Assembly (NCBI GenBank): GCA_964495095.1 | Contig: CAZBUH010000110.1 | Location: 1 to 5,925, forward strand | Reading direction: 5' to 3' | DNA: 5,925 nt | From: CAZBUH01 sp964495095 | GTDB taxonomy: Bacteria; Bacillota; Clostridia; Oscillospirales; Oscillospiraceae | Shown here: one piece after another, positions 1 through 5,874 of the stretch | Layout: every line of letters starts with the position of its first letter | Position numbering within the stretch: the stretch's first letter is position 1 | Notes under the pieces: model-generated | What the model was told of the DNA's origin: nothing | Seen by the model: only the letters and a program-made list of their open reading frames with translations | The model's database searches: none | Position numbers and translations under genes: made by a program

Positions 1-464
1 ACGTCGCCCTCAAGGCCGTTCTCCTTGGCGTCATAGCCGAGAGCCACGAGGAGCATCTTCAGCCAGGCGTGTGTGGTGAGCTTGCCGGTAGGATCGAACT
101 TGTTGTCGCCCACGCCGGCGATAATGCCCTTGGAGGCGCAGTAGGAAATGTAGCCCGCGCTCCAGCGGCTGGCGGCTACGTCCGCGTAGGGAGCCGTGGT
201 GCACTTGAGTGCGTCGGCTACAGTCTCGCCCAGGAGCATGTAGGAAATGATCTTTGCAGCCTGCTCACGGGTGAAGTCGCCCGTCGGGTCGAATTTGTTA
301 TTATCCGTGCCGTTGACAATGCCAAGGCCGGTCATAACCTCGACCGCCTCAGTATAGGTGATCTGGTCGTCGTCAGCGAAGTCGGTAGCGGAAGCCACTG
401 CTCCGAGGCTGAAGATCATAGCCAGAGCCAATACGAGGCATAAAGCTTTTTTGAGATTCTTCAT
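1..464 (-). CDS. Secreted SLH-domain surface protein, N-terminal part (3' end outside window)
   Basis: The 154 visible residues begin MKNLKKALCLVLALAMIFSL and form a signal peptide with likely cleavage after ASA near residue 26. Two S-layer homology repeats follow, at about residues 33-77 (ending in the FTREQ version of the TRAE motif) and 91-145 (YADV, then W-x-A-x-Y-I, GII-AGVGDNKFDPTGKLT). SLH repeats normally bind pyruvylated secondary cell-wall polymer, so the protein should be exported and held on the cell surface. The ATG at 462-464 is chosen because AGGAGAG (474-480) lies 9 bases upstream and the signal peptide starts there. The second repeat carries LTTHA where TRAE/TREQ is usual, so it may bind weakly. 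The rest of the protein, and hence any enzymatic or S-layer role, lies outside the window. It could be a structural S-layer protein or a surface enzyme with N-terminal SLH repeats. I am confident of the SLH assignment and do not know the specific function. Confidence 0.9.
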   Translation of the reverse strand, partial: MKNLKKALCLVLALAMIFSLGAVASATDFADDDQITYTEAVEVMTGLGIVNGTDNNKFDPTGDFTREQAAKIISYMLLGETVADALKCTTAPYADVAASRWSAGYISYCASKGIIAGVGDNKFDPTGKLTTHAWLKMLLVALGYDAKENGLEGD

Positions 465-571
465 TATGAAAATCTCTCCTTTCATTTAGTACCCCTATCG
501 GGGCCTGATTGTGTACATACATTCGACAGCTCGGATATCCTGTGCCAGTTGTCGAGTGCAGGTACTTCTTC

Positions 572-654
572 CGTGAAAAGCCTTCCGTCCCCCGTCATGT
601 TCCCCCCGCCGTCCGGCAGGCGGGCGGCAAAGAGGGGACGTACCCCTTTTCACG
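572..654 (-). other. Long imperfect hairpin at the start of the SLH-gene leader
   Basis: Three nested inverted repeats share one centre. CGTGAAAAG (572-580) pairs perfectly with CTTTTCACG (646-654), GTCCCC (587-592) with GGGGAC (634-639), and CCCGCC (605-610) with GGCGGG (619-624), leaving an 8-base loop. A local alternative, GGGG-5-CCCC at 634-646, competes with the middle stem. The outer arm starts almost exactly where the promoter at 660-688 predicts the transcript to start, so the hairpin would be the 5' end of the mRNA. I do not recognise it as a known riboswitch. It could be a 5' stabilising stem, an undescribed cis-regulatory RNA, or a small palindromic (REP/MITE-like) insertion. Confidence 0.55.
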
Positions 655-659
655 CTCGC

Positions 660-688
660 ATCATATCATGCCCCGGGAAAAATGTCAA
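660..688 (-). promoter_or_regulatory. Sigma-A-type promoter of the SLH protein gene
   Basis: On the minus strand a perfect -35 box TTGACA (683-688) is separated by 17 bases from a -10 box TATGAT (660-665, 5 of 6 consensus). The start point should fall near 653, giving a leader of roughly 190 nt before the ATG at 464. That is long for a simple gene and leaves room for the structured RNA described at 572-654. The match is good enough to expect strong expression, which fits an abundant surface protein. Confidence 0.75.
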
Positions 689-732
689 CGCGTTCTCCCC
701 GAGTGTAACAGGATTGTAACATTAAGAGCGCA

Positions 733-855
733 GAAGGCGGCCCCGCCGCGGGCGGGGCCGCCTTCATGCAGTGTGCAGTATATTATACCGCAAACGCGCA
801 GCGTTTTGTGGTATATTGGCATCATTCGCGGTTCCGCCCAGGGGCGGGAGCGAAT
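733..855. repeat. Three tandem stem-loops in the non-coding gap after uraA
   Basis: Three strong inverted repeats lie back to back. At 733-765 a perfect 15-bp stem (GAAGGCGGCCCCGCC) has a 3-base loop. At 784-815 a 14-bp stem has one G-T pair and one bulged T, closing on GCA. At 824-855 ATTCGC/GCGAAT and TTCCGCC/GGCGGGA stack with a GG bulge and a 4-base loop. None has a clear T-run on either side, so they are not classical rho-independent terminators, although the first could help end uraA transcripts. No credible reading frame covers them. They may be part of the uraA 3' UTR, a structured small RNA, or palindromic intergenic repeats. Confidence 0.6.
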
Positions 856-864
856 TGCGCCATG

Positions 865-898
865 AAAATGTATAATAGCCGCTTTGCGGATATTATAC
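865..898 (-). terminator. Probable terminator of the uraA gene, overlapping its stop codon
   Basis: On the minus strand GTATAATA (891-898) pairs with TATTATAC (870-877). After one mismatch the inner CCGC/GCGG stem closes on a 3-base loop. A short ATTTTC run (865-869) follows, which is weak for a U-tract. The stem includes the last codon and the TAA stop of the permease gene. The position favours a terminator or 3'-end stabiliser, but the short T-run keeps confidence moderate. Confidence 0.45.
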
Positions 899-2269
899 CT
901 TAAAATTCACGCTTGTGTCGCCCTGGGGGTCCCTGCCGAACTCGTAGTCCTTTCCGGGGAGCACCGCGTTGAGGATAATTCCCACCAGCGCGCCCACAGC
1001 GAGGCCGGTGAGGGAAACGCTGCCGATATTCACGGCCCCGGCGGCGGAGTAGGTGATGCCTATGGAGAGTACAAGTATCAGGGCCGCGATGATTACGTTG
1101 CGGCTCCTGGTGAAGTCCACCTTGTTTTCCACGACGTTTCTGACGCCCACGGCGGAGATCATGCCGTAGAGCACAAGGGACACGCCGCCGATAGTGGCGG
1201 TAGGCATGGCGGAAACGAGGGCGGCGAATTTCGGGCAGAAGCTCAGCACCACCGCGATATAGGCGGCGATGCGGATGACCCGGGGATCGTACACCCTGCT
1301 GAGGGCAAGGACGCCGGTATTTTCGCCGTAGGTGGTGTTTGCGGGCGCGCCGAACAGGGAGGCCAGCATTGTGGCGAGGCCGTCGCCCAGCAGCGTCCTG
1401 TGGAGGCCCGGGTCCTCGATATAGTTTTTGCCGCAGGTGGAGGAGATGGCGCACATATCGCCTATATGCTCCACCATTGTGGCTATTGCAATGGGCAGTA
1501 TCGTTATAACGGCGCTGCCCAGGAGCGCACCGTCAAAATTCTCGCCGAAAATGGAGAACACGGTGTCGCCCCACTGAAAGGGGAGGCCTATCCAGGCGGC
1601 GTCCTTCAGAAGCTGAACCTTCTCGGCCTCCATCGTCGGCAGGCCGCAGGCGTAAAGTATGGCCGCCGCGGCGTAGCTTGCGATAACTCCGAGGAGTATG
1701 GGGATTATCTTTATCATTCCCCTGCCCCAGATGTTGCAGATTATCACAACAAGGATGGCTATCGCCGCGATGCCCCAGTTGGCCCCGCAGTTATCTATAG
1801 CCGACTTTGAAAGGGAGAGGCCGATGGCGATGATTATTGGCCCGGTAACGATAGGCGGGAAAAAGCGCATTACCTTTCTGACGCCGAAGGCCTTTATAAG
1901 CGCGGAAAGTATCACATAGAGTATGCCGGAGCAGGCCACGCCGAAGCAGGCGTAGGGCAGAAGCGCATTTCCGGTGAGCCCGCTGGCGGAGGTCATGCCC
2001 TGAACGGCGAAATATCCGCCCAGGAAAGCGAAGGACGAGCCGAGGAACGCGGGAACCTTGCCCTTACTCAGAATGTGAAAGAGCAGCGTGCCGAGGCCGG
2101 CGAAAAGCAGCGTCGACGACACGGAAAGGCCCGTAAGCGTGGGCACCAGCACCGTCGCGCCGAACATGGCGAAAAGATGCTGCACGCCCAGCACCATCAT
2201 TCTGGGGGCGCCCAGGGCTTTTGCGTCATAGATGCCCTCTTCGCCTATGGCGCGTTTTTCTTTTTTCAT
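893..2269 (-). CDS. uraA: Uracil permease / uracil-xanthine permease (NCS2 family)
   Basis: This 458-residue polytopic membrane protein belongs to the NCS2 nucleobase transporter family, UraA/PyrP branch, which imports uracil by proton symport. Recognisable blocks are LGVQHLFAMFGATVLVP (residues 27-43), GSSFAFLGG (77-85), FPPIVTGPIIIAIGL (137-151), VEHIGD (266-271) and NTTYGENTGVLALSRVY (311-327). Glu267 and Glu316 sit where the substrate-binding glutamates of E. coli UraA lie. Hydrophobic segments run throughout, as expected for the 14-helix fold. Length is close to PyrP/UraA (about 430-435), with a slightly longer hydrophilic N-terminus. The frame is open 16 codons further upstream, but the start at 2267-2269 is chosen because GGGAGGAG (2278-2285) lies 8 bases before it and the predicted transcript barely extends beyond. 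The gene has its own promoter and no room for a PyrR attenuator. Uracil is the most likely substrate; xanthine or another base cannot be excluded from sequence alone. Confidence 0.93.
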   Translation of the reverse strand: MKKEKRAIGEEGIYDAKALGAPRMMVLGVQHLFAMFGATVLVPTLTGLSVSSTLLFAGLGTLLFHILSKGKVPAFLGSSFAFLGGYFAVQGMTSASGLTGNALLPYACFGVACSGILYVILSALIKAFGVRKVMRFFPPIVTGPIIIAIGLSLSKSAIDNCGANWGIAAIAILVVIICNIWGRGMIKIIPILLGVIASYAAAAILYACGLPTMEAEKVQLLKDAAWIGLPFQWGDTVFSIFGENFDGALLGSAVITILPIAIATMVEHIGDMCAISSTCGKNYIEDPGLHRTLLGDGLATMLASLFGAPANTTYGENTGVLALSRVYDPRVIRIAAYIAVVLSFCPKFAALVSAMPTATIGGVSLVLYGMISAVGVRNVVENKVDFTRSRNVIIAALILVLSIGITYSAAGAVNIGSVSLTGLAVGALVGIILNAVLPGKDYEFGRDPQGDTSVNFKV

Positions 2270-2302
2270 TTGATTATCTCCTCCCATTTTTATACTGTTG
2301 AT

Positions 2303-2331
2303 ATTATAAAAGCACAAACGGCATATTTCAA
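2303..2331 (-). promoter_or_regulatory. Promoter of the uracil permease gene
   Basis: On the minus strand TTGAAA (2326-2331, 5 of 6 consensus) is followed after exactly 17 bases by a perfect TATAAT (2303-2308). The start point should be near 2296, so the leader is only about 27 nt and is mostly ribosome binding site. It lies downstream of the asnS terminator, making the permease gene an independent unit. Confidence 0.8.
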
Positions 2332-2390
2332 CCGGAAATCTTCTTTTTTTTAAATATGTGCGCCGTCAGTCAGGCCCCGGAGGCGCGCAG

Positions 2391-2417
2391 AAAAAGGGCC
2401 GCGTATAACGCGGCCCT
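2391..2417 (-). terminator. Rho-independent terminator of asnS
   Basis: On the minus strand AGGGCCGCG (2409-2417) pairs perfectly with CGCGGCCCT (2395-2403) across a 5-base loop, and a run of five T follows immediately (2391-2395, the first T shared with the stem). It begins about 10 bases after the asnS stop codon. This is a textbook intrinsic terminator separating asnS from the permease gene. Confidence 0.9.
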
Positions 2418-2427
2418 GCCGTTATAT

Positions 2428-3819
2428 TTAAAAATCCGCGCTGCCCACCGTGCGGGGATGGGGGATAACGTCCCTTATATTTGACACGCCCGTGAGATAC
2501 ATTATCATACGCTCAAAGCCCAGTCCGAAGCCGGAATGGACGGCGGTGCCGTAGCGCCGCAGATCCAGATACCACCAGTAGTCCTCTTTTTTGAGTCCGA
2601 GCTCGTCCATGCGCTTTTCCAGAAGCTCGAGCCGCTCCTCCCTCTGGCTGCCGCCGATTATCTCGCCGATGCCCGGCACAAGGCAGTCCATGGCGGCGAC
2701 GGTTTTGCCGTCGTCGTTAAGGCGCATGTAGAACGCCTTTATCTCCTTGGGATAGTCTGTCACAAAAACTGGCTTTTTAAAATGCTGCTCGGTGAGATAC
2801 CGCTCGTGCTCCGTCTGGAGGTCGATGCCCCAGGACACTGGGTACTCGAACCTGCGGCCGCTCTTTTCCAGGATATCTATGGCCTCGGTGTAGGTGACAC
2901 GGGCAAAATCCGAATTTACAACGTGGTTAAGCCTGTCCAGCAGGCCCTTATCCACAAAGCTGTTGAAGAAATTAAGCTCGTCCGGGCATTTTTCCATGAC
3001 TGTGGCGATAATGAATTTTATCATGTTCTCCGCCATTGCCATATCGTCCCCCAGGTCGGCGAAGGCCATTTCCGGCTCTATCATCCAAAATTCCGCCGCG
3101 TGGCGCTGTGTGTTGGAATTTTCCGCCCGGAATGTGGGGCCGAAGGTATAAACGTCCCCAAAGGCCATGGCGAAGCTCTCCGCGTTAAGCTGGCCGGACA
3201 CGGTAAGGTTGGTGGCCCTGCCGAAAAAGTCCCGGCTGTCGTCCGCCCTTCCGTCCTCTGTCCGCGGCGGGTCATTAATGTCCAGAGTGGTAACGCGGAA
3301 CATCTCGCCGGCGCCCTCGCAGTCGGAGCCTGTTATGATCGGCGTGTGGATATACACAAAGCCCTGCTCCTGGAAAAAGGTGTGTATCGCGTGGGCCGCC
3401 ACGCTCCTGACCCGGAAAACGGCGGAAAAAAGGTTTGTGCGGGGCCGCAGATGGGCGATGGTCCTTAAAAATTCCACGCTGTGGCGTTTTTTCTGAAGGG
3501 GGTATTCCGGGGCGGAGGCCCCCTCCACCCTTATCTCTTTGGCTTTTATCTCCAGGGGCTGCTTTGCCTCCGGAGTGAGGGTGACCGTCCCCGTGACCAC
3601 GAGGGCTGCGCCCACGTTCTGCTTTGCTATATCCTGATAGTTGGGAAGCCCGGCGTCAAAAACTATCTGCAAATTTTTAAAGGAGCTTCCGTCGTTCAGC
3701 TCGATAAAGCCGAAATTCTTCATATCCCGTATTGTCCTGGCCCAGCCGCAGACTGTGGCCTCCACTCCGTCCAGCGCGGCACTTCCGGCAAAAATATCCG
3801 AGATTTTAATTCTGTCCAT
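2428..3819 (-). CDS. asnS: Asparaginyl-tRNA synthetase
   Basis: This 463-residue class IIb aminoacyl-tRNA synthetase charges tRNA-Asn with asparagine using ATP in the cytoplasm. An N-terminal OB-fold anticodon-binding domain covers about residues 15-100 (VCGWARTIRDMKNFGFIELNDG). The catalytic domain follows, with the motif 1 region near 138-162, SDCEGAGEMF at 165-174, and motif 2 in FGPTFRAENSNTQRHAAEFW (226-245, conserved Arg231). GIGEIIGGSQREERLELL lies at 383-400 and motif 3 is GFGLGFERMIMYL (430-442, Arg437). Length matches bacterial AsnRS (about 465), and the C-terminus PRTVGSADF is family-typical. The residue before PRT is in a PHPRT context where PFPRT is commoner, a small oddity. RADDSRDFF with AENSNTQRH supports AsnRS rather than AspRS. 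The ATG at 3817-3819 follows GAGAAGGG (3825-3832) at 5 bases. It is monocistronic, with a short leader and no T-box, and divergent from the carboxypeptidase gene. Confidence 0.97.
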   Translation of the reverse strand: MDRIKISDIFAGSAALDGVEATVCGWARTIRDMKNFGFIELNDGSSFKNLQIVFDAGLPNYQDIAKQNVGAALVVTGTVTLTPEAKQPLEIKAKEIRVEGASAPEYPLQKKRHSVEFLRTIAHLRPRTNLFSAVFRVRSVAAHAIHTFFQEQGFVYIHTPIITGSDCEGAGEMFRVTTLDINDPPRTEDGRADDSRDFFGRATNLTVSGQLNAESFAMAFGDVYTFGPTFRAENSNTQRHAAEFWMIEPEMAFADLGDDMAMAENMIKFIIATVMEKCPDELNFFNSFVDKGLLDRLNHVVNSDFARVTYTEAIDILEKSGRRFEYPVSWGIDLQTEHERYLTEQHFKKPVFVTDYPKEIKAFYMRLNDDGKTVAAMDCLVPGIGEIIGGSQREERLELLEKRMDELGLKKEDYWWYLDLRRYGTAVHSGFGLGFERMIMYLTGVSNIRDVIPHPRTVGSADF

Positions 3820-3832
3820 TATATCCCTTCTC

Positions 3833-3860
3833 TTGATTTTTTTCCTTACTGTGATAAAAT
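3833..3860 (+). promoter_or_regulatory. Possible promoter of the SLH carboxypeptidase gene
   Basis: TTGATT (3833-3838) and TAAAAT (3855-3860) are separated by 16 bases, which would start the transcript near 3867 and give a leader of about 64 nt. A perfect TATAAT on this strand at 3877-3882 is an alternative, but it has no -35 box at a normal distance. The -10 region overlaps the inverted repeat TGATAA-2-TTATCA (3852-3865), so a regulator could act here. This is a weak call. Confidence 0.35.
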
Positions 3861-3874
3861 TATCATTTGGATTT

Positions 3875-3903
3875 ATTATAATATGTTTTTTCCCTTTTTA
3901 CAA
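3875..3903 (-). promoter_or_regulatory. Probable asnS promoter
   Basis: On the minus strand a perfect TATAAT (3875-3880) lies 17 bases after TTGTAA (3898-3903, 4 of 6 consensus). The expected start near 3868 gives a leader of about 48 nt, too short for a T-box. The weak -35 box lowers confidence. Confidence 0.55.
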
Positions 3904-3930
3904 CAAGTAATAGTCCGGGGGCTGATAAAA

Positions 3931-5619
3931 ATGCGATTAAAAAAACTTATTTCGGCTTTCGCCGCGTTTGCGATGGCGGTCTCTGTCATATCGCCGTCCG
4001 TATCGGCTTTGGATATCTCGGCTGAGTCCGCCGTGGCAATGGATTACAATACGGGCGAGATACTTTATGATAAGGACGCCGGGAAGATGATGATTCCCGC
4101 CAGCATGACGAAGATAATGACCGCCTACATAATCTACGAGGAGCTTGAAGCGGGCAATATCACCAAGGAGTCGCAGATCCCCGTGAGCGCCGAGGCGGCG
4201 GAGATGTCCAGAAGCTGGCTCTACCCCAAAGCCGTGCCCCTTAAAGCCGGGGCCAGCTATTCCGTGGACACCCTGCTCCAGCTTATTTTCGTGCCCTCGG
4301 CCAGCGCGTCCTGCTTCGTTATGGCAGAGTACATAAGCGGCTCCGAGGAGGAATTTGTAAAGCGGATGAACAGCGAAGCCCGGGCTATGGGTATGAAAGC
4401 CGAATTCAAAAACTCTCACGGCGCCCAGGTGCACTACACCACCGCGGAGAGCATCGCTATTCTTGTCCGGAAGTTTATCTCCCGCTTCCCGGACGTGCTG
4501 AATTACACCTCGCTGAAATCCGTCACATTTAACGACACTACATATGAAAATTCAAACCATCTTCTAAGCTGGTATTATTACGAGGGGGCCGACGGCTTTA
4601 AGACCGGCACTATCGTGGCCTCCGGCAGATGTCTCGCCGCCACCGCCATAAGAAACGGGCGCAGGATGATAACCGTCATAATGAATTCAGAGAGCGACGT
4701 CACCCGCCACACCGATTCCATAGCCCTTCTGGACGCGGCGTTTCAGGAGGCGGCCCTCCGGGACGCGTCCAGGGCCTCCACAGAGGTGAGCTTTGATTCC
4801 CCCACCCAAAGCGTGCGGCTTAACTGCGACTTTACCGTAAACGCCAATATATCTGAGGCCCCGGTCCCGTATTACGCCGCAATCCGGTGGCGGGTAAACG
4901 GCGAAACCGTAAAAACACAGGAGAACGTCAAAATACAGTCCGGCGGACGGATATCCGCCGCTATGTACATCGACGGCTCTGAGGACGAAAATGTAAAAAC
5001 GGAATTGGATATCTCCCAGCCGGACGGCAGCTGGAAAACCTTTGAATATACCCTCCCCTTAAGCGGGGAAGCTCCGGCCAGCTTTCACGATATCGGGGAG
5101 CACTGGGCCATAAATGAGATTGAGACGCTGGCTGAGGCGGGAGTGCTGAACGGTTATGAGGACGGCCTTTTCCGCCCTGACAGCGAAATGACCCGGAGCG
5201 AGTTCATCACCGCCCTTACCCGGGCTTTGGAGCTCCATGAAATTGGCGGCGAAATCGAATTTTCAGATATTTCCGGCCACTGGGCGGAGGAAAGCATAAA
5301 AATCGCCGCCGGGAACGGGATAATAAGCGGCGATAATGAGGGGAGGTTTTTCCCGGACCGCACCATCACCCGCCAGGAGCTGGCCGTTATTATGGCAAAT
5401 ATCCTTAATCTGCCACCCGCCGAAGCTTCCCTCTTTGCCGACGGCGATATGATTGCCGGCTGGGCGGAGCAGGCGGTAAATTCCGCCGCGGCGGCGGGCC
5501 TTCTATCCGGCTACGCAGACGGCTCCCTGCATCCCCAAAGCACCGCCACCAGAGCCGAATGCGCCGTGATAATCCTGCGGATATTAAATTACAGGGGCCA
5601 ACCCGGCTCCTTACGCTGA
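3931..5619 (+). CDS. SLH-anchored D-Ala-D-Ala carboxypeptidase-family protein (peptidase S11)
   Basis: This 562-residue exported protein is related to DacA/DacF low-molecular-weight penicillin-binding proteins, which remove the terminal D-Ala from peptidoglycan stem peptides. A signal peptide (residues 1-26, likely cut after SVSA) precedes the S11 domain at about 30-265. The nucleophile motif is SMTK (Ser58, Lys61) in IPASMTKIMTAY, and the third motif is KTGT (224-227) in DGFKTGTIV. The second motif, normally S-x-N, reads Ser123-Ala124-Ser125, so the conserved Asn is replaced. Residues about 285-380 form a beta-rich segment I cannot assign firmly; it sits where a PBP5_C-like domain would be. 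Three SLH repeats follow at about 384-433, 443-493 and 501-554, with TRSE, TRQE and TRAE, so the enzyme is held on the wall polymer instead of by a C-terminal amphipathic helix. The ATG at 3931 is chosen because the signal peptide starts there; the ribosome site is weak (GGGGG at 3917-3921). The frame is open upstream only as antisense of asnS. Activity is likely but not certain given the Asn substitution. Confidence 0.9.
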   Translation: MRLKKLISAFAAFAMAVSVISPSVSALDISAESAVAMDYNTGEILYDKDAGKMMIPASMTKIMTAYIIYEELEAGNITKESQIPVSAEAAEMSRSWLYPKAVPLKAGASYSVDTLLQLIFVPSASASCFVMAEYISGSEEEFVKRMNSEARAMGMKAEFKNSHGAQVHYTTAESIAILVRKFISRFPDVLNYTSLKSVTFNDTTYENSNHLLSWYYYEGADGFKTGTIVASGRCLAATAIRNGRRMITVIMNSESDVTRHTDSIALLDAAFQEAALRDASRASTEVSFDSPTQSVRLNCDFTVNANISEAPVPYYAAIRWRVNGETVKTQENVKIQSGGRISAAMYIDGSEDENVKTELDISQPDGSWKTFEYTLPLSGEAPASFHDIGEHWAINEIETLAEAGVLNGYEDGLFRPDSEMTRSEFITALTRALELHEIGGEIEFSDISGHWAEESIKIAAGNGIISGDNEGRFFPDRTITRQELAVIMANILNLPPAEASLFADGDMIAGWAEQAVNSAAAAGLLSGYADGSLHPQSTATRAECAVIILRILNYRGQPGSLR

Positions 5620-5660
5620 AAAAACAATCAGAGGGCGCGCTGCAAGACAGGATCATAAAA

Positions 5661-5696
5661 AAGAGGCGAGAGGTCAGCCCGTGGGGCCGGCCTCTT
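5661..5696. terminator. Probable terminator after the carboxypeptidase gene, possibly bidirectional
   Basis: AGAGGTCAGCCC (5669-5680) pairs with GGGCCGGCCTCT (5684-5695) across a 3-base loop, with one A-C mismatch and one G-T pair. An alternative outer stem AAGAGGC/GCCTCTT uses 5661-5667 and 5690-5696. It lies 42 bases after the stop codon. The T-run is poor on the plus strand, but six A at 5657-5662 give a T-run on the minus strand, so it may stop transcription from either side. Confidence 0.5.
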
Positions 5697-5784
5697 CCCA
5701 TACTTGCGTCAAATTTACAAATCGCGCTGCCGCGCAAAAGACACAGAGCAGCCCAAAGCTTTGGTTTTGCAGAAGACATCCTGG

Positions 5785-5827
5785 AAAAAACACGCTCAGG
5801 CCACGAAGCGAATGACATCCCAGCGTG
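5785..5827 (-). terminator. Terminator of the gene entering from the right edge
   Basis: On the minus strand CACGCT (5822-5827) pairs with AGCGTG (5791-5796), an inner GTCA/TGGC stem closes the loop, and six T follow directly (5785-5790). It starts about 48 bases after the TAG stop at 5875-5877, which is where a terminator of that gene should be. The internal loop makes the stem imperfect. Confidence 0.6.
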
Positions 5828-5874
5828 GTATTTATCCGCGTCTGCGCCGCTCCGGTCGGGCGGATGGCGCTTTC

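Noticed and set aside
465..654. Known riboswitch (c-di-GMP, c-di-AMP, SAM, cobalamin) or T-box in the SLH-gene leader
   Set aside because: I looked for the conserved core strings of these classes and found none, so only an unclassified structured leader can be claimed.
884..1810. Long plus-strand open frame (308 codons) opposite the permease gene
   Set aside because: It is the complement of a recognisable NCS2 transporter, and its translation is low in hydrophobic order and matches no family I know.
2536..3468. Long plus-strand open frame (310 codons) opposite asnS
   Set aside because: It mirrors the AsnRS coding sequence, whose motifs are all intact; no separate ribosome site or family signature.
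3481..3930. In-frame upstream extension of the carboxypeptidase frame
   Set aside because: It lies antisense to the conserved 5' half of asnS, and the signal peptide clearly begins at the ATG at 3931.
5753..5764. Perfect 12-base palindrome CCAAAGCTTTGG
   Set aside because: It is short, isolated and without an adjacent promoter or repeat partner, so no function can be supported.
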